Shown piece by piece: positions 20,466-30,592 of a stretch of DNA of 64,000 nt; the first letter of the stretch is position 1, and every line of letters begins with the position of its first letter. The stretch is taken from positions 27,242 to 91,241 of the forward strand of contig CALNYL010000012.1 of assembly GCA_942490775.1 (NCBI GenBank), given 5' to 3'. The translations under genes and the position numbers were made by a program. Source of the stretch: UBA6489 sp942490775. GTDB taxonomy: Bacteria > Patescibacteriota > Gracilibacteria > BD1-5 > UBA6164. The notes under the pieces are model-generated. The model searched no databases, was not told where the DNA came from, and saw nothing but the letters and a program-made list of their open reading frames with translations.

Positions 20466-21978
20466 GGTTATTACGAAAAAACAGTGGACTAAAATTTACA
20501 GAGCAGTAATGATTCTAAAAATCATATAATCTAAGTTCTTAAAGCCTCTACAATCCCTAATAATTCTTCAAATCCTAGAATTTAATCACTCTCAATATCA
20601 ATTATTATGTCTACTTACAAAGTAATTTGTAATCAAATCTAATTTTCTTTCTACACTATTAGCAATATGTAGAATCTCAGGTACTCTAGTATATTTTCTA
20701 TTTGTTTTAATCCATTGTTTCATTAACTCTGTAGCTTCTACCTTACTTATCCTTTGTTCATAAATATCATACAAACTCATAGATCTTTTATATATTGCTA
20801 TTAATGCTTTAAAACAGGGGATTCTTTCCATTATCTCCCATCTTTTTTCTTCTTTTATCGTCCAGTTTTTTCTGTTCTTCCTTATTTGGTAATGACTTCT
20901 TGTTATCATTTCTAATTTTGTTTCCCCATTTTCATATCTCTTTATTTTATGCTTTTTCTTATGATTTTTGTTTCGCTTTTTTCTTTTGTCTTCTTCTCTT
21001 GATATTTTTACTTTTAGTCTTGTTTTCACTGCTCATACCATTTCATTTATCATATTTCTTACATGGTATCTATCTATTACTATTATTGCTTTTTCAAAGG
21101 TTTCTCTTGCTACTTTTATCATTCAATTTGCCATATCTACACATATTTCTTTTACTTGGTCCCTTTCTTTTTTACTAAAGAACTCTTTTAGTTTTTCTAT
21201 ATTTCTTTCTGCTCAAATTCAGGGTAATATTGAACATATTTTATTTTTTTTTGTTTTATCTGGATTTGATAAGATTGTACTATATTCGTTATTTATGTAT
21301 TTCTCATCCATGTTTAGTTTTTCTCATAGTTTCTTTGGATTTGAGTATCATTTTTTATAGATTCATTTGTATTTTTCTCATCAGTTTTGTTTATCTTTTC
21401 AATAGTCTGATAGTATTTTTATATATTGTTTTCATATGGTTTTTTCTTTTACTCATGTTAATAATCATAATTGCTTGTTGTTTATTAGGCATTTGTCGTT
21501 GCTGTACTTAAAAAAAAGGCTAATTCTTTTGTATTTTTAGTTCACTTTTCTTGTATTTCTAGCTTATTTGATATTATTTTTTTTGTCTTTTTTATTTCCC
21601 ATTTTCTCATTCTTACCTTTATTTTGAAAATATTATTTCTCAGTGGGAGGCCTGATATGGTTTTGTATTCAGTAAATCACTTGGATTTCAAATCTGTTTT
21701 TTTATATCATTCGGGAATATTTACCTTTTCTTCAAAGTAGTAAGTTAGGCTTTCTGGATACAATATCTTAACATCTTCTCATCATTCTTCATTCTTTTTC
21801 TTATTTATTTCCTTAAGTTCAAATTTCTCTAAGGGAAAGTCCCTTGGCATAAACGATTCTAGGATTTTTTCGTTTTCCATTTGTATTTTGGGTTATTTAT
21901 ATATAATTGCTTATGTAATTTACTCTTCTTTCTCTAATTGTAAAGCTTTTTAGAGTCCACTGTTTTTTCGTAATTACC
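20466..21978 (-). mobile_element. ISL3-family-like insertion sequence, about 1.51 kb
   Basis: The terminal inverted repeats begin GGTTATTACGAAAAAACAGT on the left and match the right end (inverted, to about 21978) with one mismatch over 25 bp. Flanking 8-mers AAAATAGG (20460-20467) and GAAATAGG (21979-21986) agree at 7 of 8, consistent with the 8-bp duplication usual for ISL3, although the left copy overlaps the first two bases of the repeat. It truncates an acetyltransferase gene on the right. Confidence 0.85.
20598..21880 (-). CDS. ISL3-like transposase, two frames joined at a T8 run
   Basis: It starts MENEKILESFMPRDF at 21880. The first frame (131 residues) ends at 21485. The second frame runs to 20598 and carries the ISL3 DDE core: CVDMANGMIKVARETF, then VIDRYHVRNMINEMV, and the C-terminal WIKTNRKYTRVPEIL region. 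The frames join at an eight-T run (reverse of 21510-21517) that contains the heptamer T TTT TTA in the zero frame, a classical -1 slippery site. The N-terminal Cys cluster of ISL3 is not obvious (KYSNDKCLINN). Confidence 0.8.
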
Positions 21979-21980
21979 GA

Positions 21981-22262
21981 AATAGGCATAAGATAGCTCA
22001 GGCTAAATTAAAATCTGGAGAAACAGAAAAAGTAGGTCAGATATGATATGGAATAGCTACGAAATTTAGACAAAAATGATATGCAACAAAATTATTGAAA
22101 ATATGACTAAAAAAGGTAAAAGAGATTTTACCAGATTTAGAAAAAATATTAATTACCTGTGATACAGATAATCTAGGCTCAAATAAGGTTATAGAAAATA
22201 ATAATTGAATACTTGAAAAAGTAGATAAAAGATGAAAAAATAGATATTGGCTTTATTTATAA
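21981..22262 (+). pseudogene. GNAT acetyltransferase, 5' end removed by the ISL3 element
   Basis: The remaining 93 codons hold the acetyl-CoA-binding core: RHKIAQAKL, QIGYGIATKFRQKGYATKLL (the RxxGxA-type motif), LITCDTDNLGSNKVIEN and RYWLYL, then TAA. The missing half is not found left of the IS, so DNA was also lost there. Confidence 0.8.
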
Positions 22263-22273
22263 AAAAATAGTTT

Positions 22274-22882
22274 ATGAAATATCCATTTGATACTATAACT
22301 GATTTTATGTTTTTTGAACATAAATTAGAAAAAGCAGATACTGTACTTATTCCTTGATGACTTCGTTCAGAACTTATAGAAAAAGCAGTTGAGTTGTATA
22401 AAAGCTGATATGCTTCTTTTATTTTACCTTCAGGAGGAGTTAGTTTTAAGTTAGAAGAAAATAAGAAAACTAAGGATATTGATTATTTACAAAAGATTTC
22501 TATTAGTTGAATAGAGTGGAATTATTTAAAAGATATAGCAGTTTCTTTGTGAGTACCTGAAAAAGTAATATTAAAAGAAAATAAAGCAAAACATACTTTT
22601 GATAATGCAAATTTTTCTTGGAAAGTTTTGCAAGAAAAAAATATAAAAATAAAAAAATGTATATTGGTTTGCAAATCTTATCATGCAAGAAGAGCCTTAC
22701 TTACATATCAAACAGCCTTTCCTAAAAATATTAAATTTATTGTTTGCCCTATCGTTGATGATAAGAATATAACTAGAGATAATTGGTTTTTAGATCAAAA
22801 AAAGATAGAAATAGTTATGAAGGAAGTTGAAAAAATAGGACAATATTTTTGAAAACATATTTCTAATTGGGTAAAAAAATAG
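22274..22882 (+). CDS. DUF218/YdcF-SanA family protein
   Basis: A 202-residue protein of the ElyC/SanA/YdcF family. Motifs: TVLIPGGLRSELIEKAVELY at the N-terminus, FILPSGG, the ENKAKHTFDNA segment (conserved E and N), and VCKSYHARRALLTYQTAFP. Members act in envelope biogenesis or bind nucleotides, and many are membrane-anchored; no membrane segment is visible here, so this one is probably cytosolic. It starts 12 bases after the acetyltransferase remnant. Confidence 0.85.
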
Positions 22883-22904
22883 TTTACTTTTTTATTTAAA
22901 TATT

Positions 22905-23144
22905 ATGAAAGACAATAAAATTACTTGCGAAACAGGTCTAGAAAAAAATATAATCTCCGAGGAAATTTATAATAGAGAAATACAGCTTTGTAAAAGCTTA
23001 TCAGCCGAAAACGGAGGAAAATGTAGTTGGTGAGTTTGTAAAGATTGTTGAGTTTTGCCTCTTTTACATAAACTACATAAGGGAAAATTATTAGAGAATC
23101 CCGATTGTATAAAAAATTTTAAAGAAAAAACCTTAATTAATTAA
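22905..23144 (+). CDS. Small Cys-rich protein, possible partner of the tRNA thiolase
   Basis: A 79-residue protein with CETG near the start, a cluster CSWGVCKDCG (residues about 45-55) and a later C in NPDCIKNF, suitable for Zn or Fe-S binding. It resembles no family I can name with confidence. It lies just upstream of a TtcA-like gene (14 bases), so a role in sulfur transfer or metal binding for tRNA thiolation is plausible but unproven. Confidence 0.7.
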
Positions 23145-23158
23145 TTTTGAAATGTGCT

Positions 23159-23911
23159 ATGAGCAACTTAGAAAAAAAACTATTAACACTTACAAGAAGA
23201 GCTATTTACGATTTTGAAATGATAAAATGATGAGAAAACATTATTTTATGAGTATCATGATGAAAAGATAGTATGCTTTTGTGATACCTTCTATCAGAGC
23301 TTAGAAAAACAATGAAGGAAAAATTTGAGATAAAAGCAGTTTATATATTTAAAGAATTTCTGATAGACTGTGATATAAGATTTGAAGAAAAGAAAAAATA
23401 CTATGAAGAAGTACTAAATATACCTCTTGAAAAAATAAATATACAACTCCCAGAAGACTCTAAACTTAACGACTGAGTATGACAATCTTGTACTTGGTGT
23501 GCTTATGCAAGGAGAATATCCATGATGAAATTATGTGAAAGATATGGAGCAACAAAAATATGCCTAGGTCATCATATGGATGATATAGTTGTGACAACCT
23601 TTATGAATATGATGCAATGAAGAAAACTTAAAATAATGCCCCCAGTGAATAAAATGAGGTCATGAGATATTACATTTATAAGACCCCTTGCCTATGTTAG
23701 AGAAAAGCAAATAATGAGATTAGTTGAGCAAAAGGAAATTCCTTTTTCAGATTGTAATTGTCCAGTGTGAGATAACACTATGAGAAATAAAATTAAAAAA
23801 CAGATAATTTGGGAAAATGAAAAGAATTTTCCCAAATATACAGAAAATATTTTCTGGTCTCTTATAAAAGATTTCAGAGAAAAATATGAAGATACAGGTT
23901 ACAGTATGTAG
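23159..23911 (+). CDS. TtcA-like tRNA 2-thiolation enzyme
   Basis: A 250-residue ATP-pyrophosphatase-fold enzyme that would thiolate a tRNA cytidine or uridine. The PP-loop is GVSGGKDS (three glycines as TGA). The CxxC pair is SCTWCAYARR and another Cys pair is DCNCPVGDN, as in the TtcA/TtuA group that binds an Fe-S cluster. CLGHHMDDIVVTTFMNMMQG is the conserved middle. The specific position modified cannot be told from sequence alone. It is preceded by the small Cys-rich gene. Confidence 0.88.
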
Positions 23912-23962
23912 GGGCCATCCCTTGTGGGTTGCCCTCTATTGTGGTTAAAAATAATATAATAC

Positions 23963-25786
23963 CTACTCCACAGTCACACTCTTAGCCAAATTCCTTGGTT
24001 TATCAACATCTCTTCAAAGATCTTCTGCTAAATACATTCCAAAAAGATACATGGAAGCTAGAGCCGTAAAAGGAGTTAAAAGCTGTTTAGTTCTTGGTAT
24101 TTCTAATACATCATCATACAAATCATCATCATTCTCTCACTTAGTAATAACTCAAAGTACTGTTCCTTCTCTTGCTCTAATTTCTTTTATATTTGATATA
24201 TTTTTACTATAAAATCTACTGTTAGGATTTAATACTATACAAGGAAAATCTGGTCATACTAATGCTAGAGGTCAGTGTTTTAATTCTCCTGTGCTATAGC
24301 TCTCAGTGTGAATATAGCTTAGTTCTTTGCATTTTAAACTACATTCTCCAGCAGCAGGATATAAAACATTTCTTCAAAGCATAAACATATGCTCGTATTT
24401 TGAATATTTTTTAGCTATTTTTTTTGCTTTTGGTGCATCTACTAAAACCTCTCTTATTCTATCTGGCAATTTTTCCATATCTTCAATTAATGCTCTAGCC
24501 TTTGCAGGTTGTAAATCTCTTTTTATTCACATACCTATTGCCATTACAAGTAAAACCGATATTTGTGCTATTACATTTTTAGTTGAAGCTACTCATACTT
24601 CAATTCATGCATGGGTAAAAAATCACATATCAACTAATCTAGCTATAGTGCTTCAAACTACATTTACAACTCAAAATGTTAGTCATCATTTTGCCTTTAC
24701 TATTTTTAAACTCTCTCTTACATCTGCAGTCTCTCATGATTGAGATAGAAATATATATAAAGTTTTTTTGCTCGGTATAAATGTGTCACTTAAGAATTCA
24801 CTACTTATAATTACTTCTGATTTTATTCCTGCAAGTTCCTTGAAATAATAGCATCACATAAACCCTGCATAATAACTACTTCAAGAGGCTATTATTTCTA
24901 TTTTATCTATATCTAGTTCATTTAGCTCATTTATAGTTTCATTGTTTACCATTTTACTTTCAAAATCTATTCTTCATTTAAATGTATTTTCTATAACTGT
25001 TGGTATTTCAAATATTTCTTTTTCTGTAAAACTAGAGAATGTTCATAAATCTCAAGCATCATACTCTATATCCATATCTTCCGCTTGTTTATCAAGCTTT
25101 TTACCAGAAGCAAATACTTGGTATTTAGCATTTTTTATAACTACCATTTCATTGTCTTCTAGTCTAACATAACTGTGTGCTACAGATGATAAAGCATTTA
25201 CATCACTTGATATAAATATTTCAGAATCTCATTCTCATATTATTAGTGGACTTCATAGTTTTATTCAAACTATTGTATCAGGATTTTCAGAATCTACTAC
25301 TGCTACAGAATATGCTCATACAAGTTTTTTTGAAACTTTTCCCATAGTAGTTTTTAGATCTTTTTCAAATAAATCTTCTATAAGTTTTGCTATAACCTCT
25401 GTATCTGTCTCACTATAAAATTTATATTTTTTTTCTAATTGTTTTTTTAGTTCTTTATAGTTTTCTATAATACCATTATGTACTACATAAAATCTTTTAT
25501 TTGAAGAGTTGTGAGGATGAGTATTATCTTTTGTAACTGTTCAGTGGGTTGCCCATCTAGTATGGGCTATTCCTGTTGTATAATTATTCTCTGATTCACT
25601 ATCATTTTCTACTTCTGTAGCTAGTACAGATACTCTTCATACGGCTTTTTTATAAAATACTTTTCAGTTTTTATCTACTGCCATAATTCAAGCACTGTCA
25701 TATCATCTGTATTCTAGAGTTCTTAGTCATTCTATAAGTAGTGGTACACTATTTTTTGTACCATTGTATGCAAATATTCAACACAT
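23963..25786 (-). CDS. glmS: Glucosamine-6-phosphate synthase (isomerizing)
   Basis: Makes glucosamine-6-phosphate from fructose-6-phosphate and glutamine, the entry to cell-wall amino sugars. It has 607 residues, normal length. The N-terminal nucleophile is Cys2 in MCGIFAYNG, and EYRGYDSAG, HTRWATHG and HNGIIENY mark the glutaminase domain. Two SIS domains follow (SQSGETADV, LGRNVLYPAA, ELKHGPLAL). The C-terminus is DVDKPRNLAKSVTVE, the signature end of GlmS. I saw no glmS ribozyme upstream. Confidence 0.96.
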
Positions 25787-25800
25787 AATTTTTTAATTAT

Positions 25801-25838
25801 AAAAAAATAAAAACATCTAAATTTTTATTAGATGTTTT
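25801..25838 (-). terminator. Terminator after the 25828-26205 gene
   Basis: Stem AAAACATCTAA / TTAGATGTTTT with a 7-nt loop and, on the reverse strand, a U-run from the A7 at 25801-25807. It overlaps the stop codon of the gene. Confidence 0.75.
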
Positions 25839-26205
25839 CTAGTTTAGTCTTTAACTCCCTTTTTGTCAAAATAATTACCTCTTCACTGTTATCTAGATAG
25901 TCTTTTTTTATGACTTGTTTTTCCCCTACAAATAGGATAATCCTATTGCTTATAAACCTGTGAAGGATTATTTCAAGCTCGGGTTTATTTTTTATGAAAC
26001 TATAGAAATTAAACAGTGCTATGTGTCATACTGAAAATTCTTTTGATAAAACTCTCCAAGATTTTTTTTGTAATCTGTGAAGAATAGTAGCTTTTAGTAA
26101 AATTATTCAAGAAAATTTTCTTGGAATAAATCAAGATTTTTTTAAAAGTCTATTTACATAGTTGTAATCAGAAGTTGTTATTTTTTGGAATCTTATTATC
26201 CGCAT
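25828..26205 (-). CDS. Basic hypothetical protein, 125 residues
   Basis: Starts MRIIRFQKITTSDYNYVNRL and is rich in Lys and Arg. The middle (ATILHRLQKKSWRVLSKEF) resembles the helix-turn-helix start of IS5-type transposases, and the end is IILTKRELKTKLENI. I do not recognise a family. It could be a DNA-binding protein derived from a transposase. Read last in a reverse cluster below the response regulator (22-base gap) and ended by its own terminator. Confidence 0.6.
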
Positions 26206-26227
26206 ATTCTAAATACTGTATGTATTA

Positions 26228-26624
26228 CTACTTATTATTAACATCTTCAGAATTTTGTTTATTCAGTGTTTCTATTGTCTTTTGTACTATTTCTTCTCAT
26301 TCATAATCCGACTTTCTTATGTATCCAACAGCTCATAGTTCAAATGCTTTTTTCATATCATCTTCTGAAGATAAGTTACTACATACTATAATTGGAGTTT
26401 TTATAGAAGATTGTTTATTAATTATTCTTAATACTTCAAAACCATCAGTATTTGGCATCATTATATCAAGTAGTATAATATCAGGCTTCTCTTCTAATAA
26501 TTTTATTATTCCAGCTAACCCTTCTGGAGCTAGTACAACATCAAATCATTCTGCTTCAAAATTGATTTTATAGATCTCCTGTAAAGTCAAGATTATCCTC
26601 AATTATAAGTACTTTTTTTGCCAT
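26228..26624 (-). CDS. CheY-like response regulator receiver, one-base frameshift
   Basis: A single receiver domain: VLIIEDN (acidic pair), phospho-acceptor Asp in IILLDIMMPNTDG, Ser in IVCSNLSS, and a Lys before SD in YIRKSDY. No output domain is present. An extra C at 26578/26579 (plus strand) shifts the frame after NLDFT; without it the domain is continuous from ATG 26624 to TAG 26228. It may be a sequencing error or real inactivation. No kinase gene is adjacent. Confidence 0.8.
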
Positions 26625-26704
26625 AATAGTGTATTTTATAAATTATAAGGTTGATAATAACTATAAGTAAAATTTGTTTTTTTTCAAAAAGTTTTTTTAT
26701 TTTT

Positions 26705-26989
26705 TTAGTTATTCTGTTCTTCTCTTTTTATTTCTTCCTCTATTTCATTTTCTATTTCTTTTTGAAATATTATTTGTTTTAACAATTGTTTTTTCTTTCT
26801 TTTATCGTATAATTCCTTTTTATACTCTCAAGCTATGAGAATCAAAGGTACGAAATAGTTGATCATAAATAAAGCAATTATTATAGTTACAATCAGTGTA
26901 ATCATTTCAACTACTGGTAACTCTGTAATTAATCTTGAATTATTTACAATATTTTCTAGGGTCTTGTATTTGTATTCAAATCAAATCAT
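26705..26989 (-). CDS. Small single-helix membrane protein
   Basis: A 94-residue protein with a membrane helix at about residues 30-55 (VEMITLIVTIIIALFMINYF) and a highly charged Lys/Glu coiled-coil-like tail ending KREEQNN. The family is unknown. It is 24 bases downstream of the sortase gene on the same strand, so they may be co-transcribed. Confidence 0.65.
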
Positions 26990-27013
26990 AAAAACTATTT
27001 AGTGATAATTTTA

Positions 27014-27997
27014 CTATTCTACTAAGTCTCAAACCACAATTAATCTATTAAGGGTAGTTCATACTGGCCAACAAGTCATAAATGTTACTTCTGATTTATC
27101 TTCTTGTTTTTTTAGTACTTCAACATTTGATGGCTTTACTACTTTTTTTTCTCTTATTTTATACTTAAACTTTTTTTGTCCATAATAAATTATTATCTCA
27201 TCATCCTTTTCTAGTTTATCAAGTAAAGCAAAAACATCGTTGTAGTCTCATTTTATCCAAGGAAAGTTTGAAGAGTGTCAAAATATAAATGAGTTTCATT
27301 TTTCTCAAGGTATTCAGCTTCAAGGATATCTTATAATACCATTTGTTAGTTCTTTTAAGAATATATTATTTAACTCTTTCATTCACTCAACCTCTCTATT
27401 TTCGACCTCTATTAGAGGGATGTTTTTTCATATTTTTGGAATAATAACTCTATTTTCATAAGGAGTTATATCTATATCCAGTTTTATATCTTTATCATTT
27501 GATTTTGTTATAAGTTTGTTTATAGAATGTAATACTTTTTGGTTATTTTCTTCTTTTATTTCTTCTTGTTTGAAATCTTTCAATTTTATTTCATTGTTTT
27601 CTTTTTCTTCTTTTCTGACTTCCTCCTCATCTATTTTTTCTTCATCTGTTTTCTCATCTATTGAACTTCATGCTTCAACAGAATTTATCATATATTCTGC
27701 TTCCTCTTCTAGTTTATCTTCATAAAAATATCCTTTTGCTATGTTTAAGTATGCACTATAGTTTGTAGTTAATAATAGTACGAAAAATATTAATATAGAT
27801 GTAAGAGAATATTTTATAAGAAAAAATATATTTTTAAATACTGCTTTTATCTTTGGGGAAGATTGCTTTACCCTGTTTTGAGATTTACCCTCTTTCTTTA
27901 TCTTATCTTTTTCCTCTTTAATATTCTGAGGTTTTGAGACTTCTATTTTTTCTAGTAAGTCTATAGTTTCCAATAAGTCTACATCTTTAATGTCCAT
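27014..27997 (-). CDS. Sortase-family transpeptidase
   Basis: A 327-residue protein with a charged cytoplasmic N-terminus, one membrane helix (about residues 65-85, LIKYSLTSILIFFVLLLTT), an acidic Glu/Lys linker, then a sortase domain. The catalytic His is in FIFGHSSNFPW, the Cys in VTFMTCWPVG and the Arg in TLNRLIVVG. Sortases attach surface proteins to the cell envelope. The substrate is not visible in this window. It heads a reverse-strand group with the small membrane protein. Confidence 0.88.
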
Positions 27998-27999
27998 AA

Positions 28000-28214
28000 T
28001 TTTTGTTTTTATTTTTATATTTTTAATTTAGGAAATTTTCCCAACATAGAAATTTTATCATATTATTTTTTTAAATGCAATTATAAACATTTGATTTATT
28101 TATTTTTTTATTTAAAATAGATTTCAAGTTTATAAAAAAAGATATTTTTGGTGTCTTAATTTTTTATTAAGATATTTTTTTGTTTGTATATTCATCACAA
28201 AGAAAATTTAGATT
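28000..28214. other. AT-rich intergenic region between divergent genes
   Basis: No gene seen. It contains a small hairpin TCTTAAT / ATTAAGA near 28168-28187, followed by T-rich sequence. Promoters of the sortase and Nudix genes should lie here. Confidence 0.4.
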
Positions 28215-28667
28215 ATGATTAAAAAATATGAGAAAAGTTCCTGAGGTATTGTGTACCGTAAAAAATGAAGAAAAGTAGAAGTATTACTTCTAAAGTGGAT
28301 AAATTCTAAAGAAAAAGAAGAATTTGTTATTCCAAAATGAAAAATAGAAGACTGAGAGGTAGCAAAGGATACTGCAATTAGAGAAATAAGCGAAGAAACA
28401 GGACTCTCTTCCAACTATCTAGAAATAGTTAAGTTTATTACAAAAATAAGCTACACATTTACAGCTTGATATTTAGAAAATAATCCTATAATAAATAAGG
28501 ATGTATATTTATTTTTAGTTAAATATAATTGAGCTGAGTATCCTAATGTTAGAAAAGAGGAGAGATTTGTTGATTATAAATGGGCGGATATTGGAAATCT
28601 AGAGAATTTAGGTTTAAGAAATGAGCTTTTATCTCTTATTTATAAGAATAAAACTTATTTTATATAA
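28215..28667 (+). CDS. Nudix hydrolase
   Basis: A 150-residue Nudix domain with a canonical box G-x5-E-x7-REISEETGL (GKIEDGEVAKDTAIREISEE). The N-terminal SSGGIVYRKKG strand and a VDYKWADI segment are typical of MutT/Ap4A-hydrolase-like members. It hydrolyses nucleoside diphosphate derivatives; the substrate is not determinable. Several structural glycines are TGA. Confidence 0.9.
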
Positions 28668-28728
28668 TTCTGACTTGAATCCTATACTTTTAAAAAAATA
28701 GAAGGTTATAGAAACTTTCTCTAAATTA

Positions 28729-28749
28729 TTTCCCCTATATCAGGGGAAA
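28729..28749. repeat. Perfect 8-bp inverted repeat (TTTCCCCT / AGGGGAAA)
   Basis: Stem with a 5-nt loop between the Nudix and MBL-like genes. There is no U-run, so it is not a classical terminator. It resembles the other CT/AG-rich hairpins scattered in the window. Confidence 0.6.
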
Positions 28750-28802
28750 GATGATACATTTCTAATAAAGTAGTTATTTTATTTTTTTATATTTACAAAA
28801 TT

Positions 28803-29267
28803 ATGGAAATTTTTTACGAAAATAATAACTTAGTAGTTAGTTCTGATGATAATAAAAAAATTATTTTTTCTCCTGAATCGAATGAAGTATCTATAGACGA
28901 TTACTCTGTTTCTTATCCTTGAGAATATGAAAAATCTGGAATACTACTGGAAGTAAAAGAATATAATGGCATTCTTTTCTATAAATTTACAATGAATTCT
29001 AAACACATCGGACTTGTTACATATGATTCTTTTGAGTTAAAAGAAGAAATACTTTCATTTTTTTGAGACATAGATGTTTTGATTATAACTTGAACTAAAA
29101 ATGCTATAAAAATGTTTGAAAATATAGAAGCTAAAGTTGTTATACCTTATGGAGAATGAAAAGATATATTTCTAAATTCTATGTGACAGCATAGTGAAGA
29201 AGTCAGTAAATACAAAGTAAAATCTGATTCTGATTTAAATAATACAGAGTTTGTTAACTTAGTATAG
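28803..29267 (+). CDS. Metallo-beta-lactamase-fold-like protein, 154 residues
   Basis: It resembles the small MBL-superfamily proteins found in many CPR genomes: DYSVSYPGEYEKSGILLEV, then IGLVTYDSFELKEE, DIDVLIITG and AKVVIPYGEG. The zinc ligand motif HxHxDH is absent, so it is probably a non-catalytic or divergent member. Confidence in the fold is moderate; the function is unknown. Confidence 0.6.
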
Positions 29268-29342
29268 TTTTAACAAGGTAAAATTATTATAACAAACCTT
29301 GCCTTGATTTTACTTAGCCTAAACATTTCATCAAAAATATAA

Positions 29343-29373
29343 AAAGAGTAAAAACAAAATTTTGCTCTTTTTT
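29343..29373. terminator. Terminator-like hairpin with T6
   Basis: AAAGAG pairs with CTCTTT around an AAAA/TTTT inner stem, followed by six T. It lies about 75 bases after the MBL-like gene. A second inverted repeat, TTAATCT / AGATTAA enclosing TTAGAC / GTCTAA, lies at about 29374-29406. Confidence 0.6.
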
Positions 29374-29487
29374 AATCTAAAAAGATTAGACTTGTCTAAG
29401 ATTAAAAAAGTATAAATAACACCTTTTAGAAGAATAAATTATGTACAAAATGTTTTGACATATTACCCAAATAAAATTTTTATATTT

Positions 29488-29515
29488 TTGAAAAAAAACA
29501 AAAATAAACTATAAT
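29488..29515 (+). promoter_or_regulatory. Sigma-70-like promoter of the permease genes
   Basis: TTGAAA (29488-29493) and TATAAT (29510-29515) with a 16-base spacer. The -10 is 23 bases before the ATG at 29539. Confidence 0.6.
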
Positions 29516-29538
29516 ACACCGAAATATAAAAACAAACC

Positions 29539-29961
29539 ATGAACCTAAAACAAGCCATAATAAAATCTCTGGCAACAATAAAAAATATGCTACCAATACT
29601 CATAGGAACACTTTTACTAGTCTCACTACTAAGTAATATATTTAAAGACACCTATAAAAATATATTTGTATGAAATATATTTTTTGATTCTATTATTGGA
29701 GCATTAGCGGGTAGTATAAGTTTTGGAATCCCTGCTACTAGCTATATTATATGAAAAGAACTGATAGAAGTAGGAATTTCTCTAATCCCTATTACAGCAT
29801 TTCTATTAGCTTGGTCTACAGTTTGAATTGTAATGCTACCACTAGAGGCTTCTTTTCTAGGTAAAAAATTTGCAATCTATCGCAATCTATTAAACTTTAT
29901 CTTTGCTATAATTATTTCTATCCTTACAGTATTTACCTTGAACTTTTTATGAATAAACTAG
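29539..29961 (+). CDS. Permease half, ArsP/DUF318-like (N-terminal type)
   Basis: A 140-residue protein with about four membrane helices. The motif AWSTVGIVMLPLEASFLGKK followed by FAIYRNLLNF matches one half of the predicted permease family PF03773 (ArsP/YraQ). GSISFGIPATSY is the other conserved loop. In many bacteria both halves are one protein; here the second half seems to be the next gene. The transported substrate is unknown. Confidence 0.7.
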
Positions 29962-30068
29962 ATTTCTTCCTTTTGCAAAGGAAGTACCCACAGGGGGATG
30001 GATTCAAGCCAAAGTACAAAAATAAAATTTATAACAAACTACATAGAAATTAATAAGATATAAAAAAT

Positions 30069-30551
30069 ATGAAAAAATATATTTTTCCAATACTAGTATT
30101 ATTAGCATACATAATTACAGCCTTGCTCGATTATGAATTAGCTAAAAACTCATTTATCTATTTTTTAGAAATATTTTCTAAAATAATATGGATTTTTGGG
30201 ATAATATTTGTATTAATGGTTCTAATTAATTTATTTTGGAATCCAAGTGTCACAAAAAAATACTTATGAAAAAGCTCTTGAATAAAATCTTGTTTTTTTG
30301 CAATTATTGCTTGAATATTAGTATGATGACCACCATATGTATTATATCCAATGCTATGAAAACTAAAAAAGCAATGAATGAGTAATAGTTTGTTAGCCGT
30401 ATTCTTATACAACCGAAATGTGAAAATACAATTTCTGCCCCTAAGTATAGTTTATTTTTGATTACCTTTTACTATAGTCCTTTCTTTGTATGTTATGATT
30501 TTCTCTGTAATCAGTTGAATTATTATGGGGAGATTTAAGACTATCAAGTAG
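30069..30551 (+). CDS. Permease half, ArsP/DUF318-like (C-terminal type)
   Basis: A 160-residue, four- to five-helix protein. The motif GGPPYVLYPMLGKLKKQG, then FLYNRNVKIQFLPLS, is the complementary conserved half of the ArsP/DUF318 permease. It follows the first half after 107 bases, probably as a two-gene unit. The stop codon TAG lies inside a perfect 19-bp inverted repeat. Confidence 0.7.
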
Positions 30552-30581
30552 AGACACGATAAATCGTGTCTCTACTTGATA
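30542..30581. repeat. Perfect 19-bp inverted repeat over the permease stop codon
   Basis: Arms start TATCAAGTAGAGACACGAT, with a 2-nt loop. The core GTAGAGACACGA belongs to the same GTAG-G-type palindrome group as 36397-36424. Without a T-run it is more like a dispersed palindromic element than a terminator, though it could stabilise the mRNA end. Confidence 0.9.
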
Positions 30582-30592
30582 ATAATAAAATA

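Noticed and set aside
25786..25830. glmS ribozyme
   Set aside because: Upstream of glmS there are only about 40 bases of AT-rich sequence before the next gene end, too short for the ribozyme and without its conserved core.
28803..29267. Active metallo-beta-lactamase-type hydrolase
   Set aside because: The HxHxDH zinc motif is missing; only fold-like similarity is supported.
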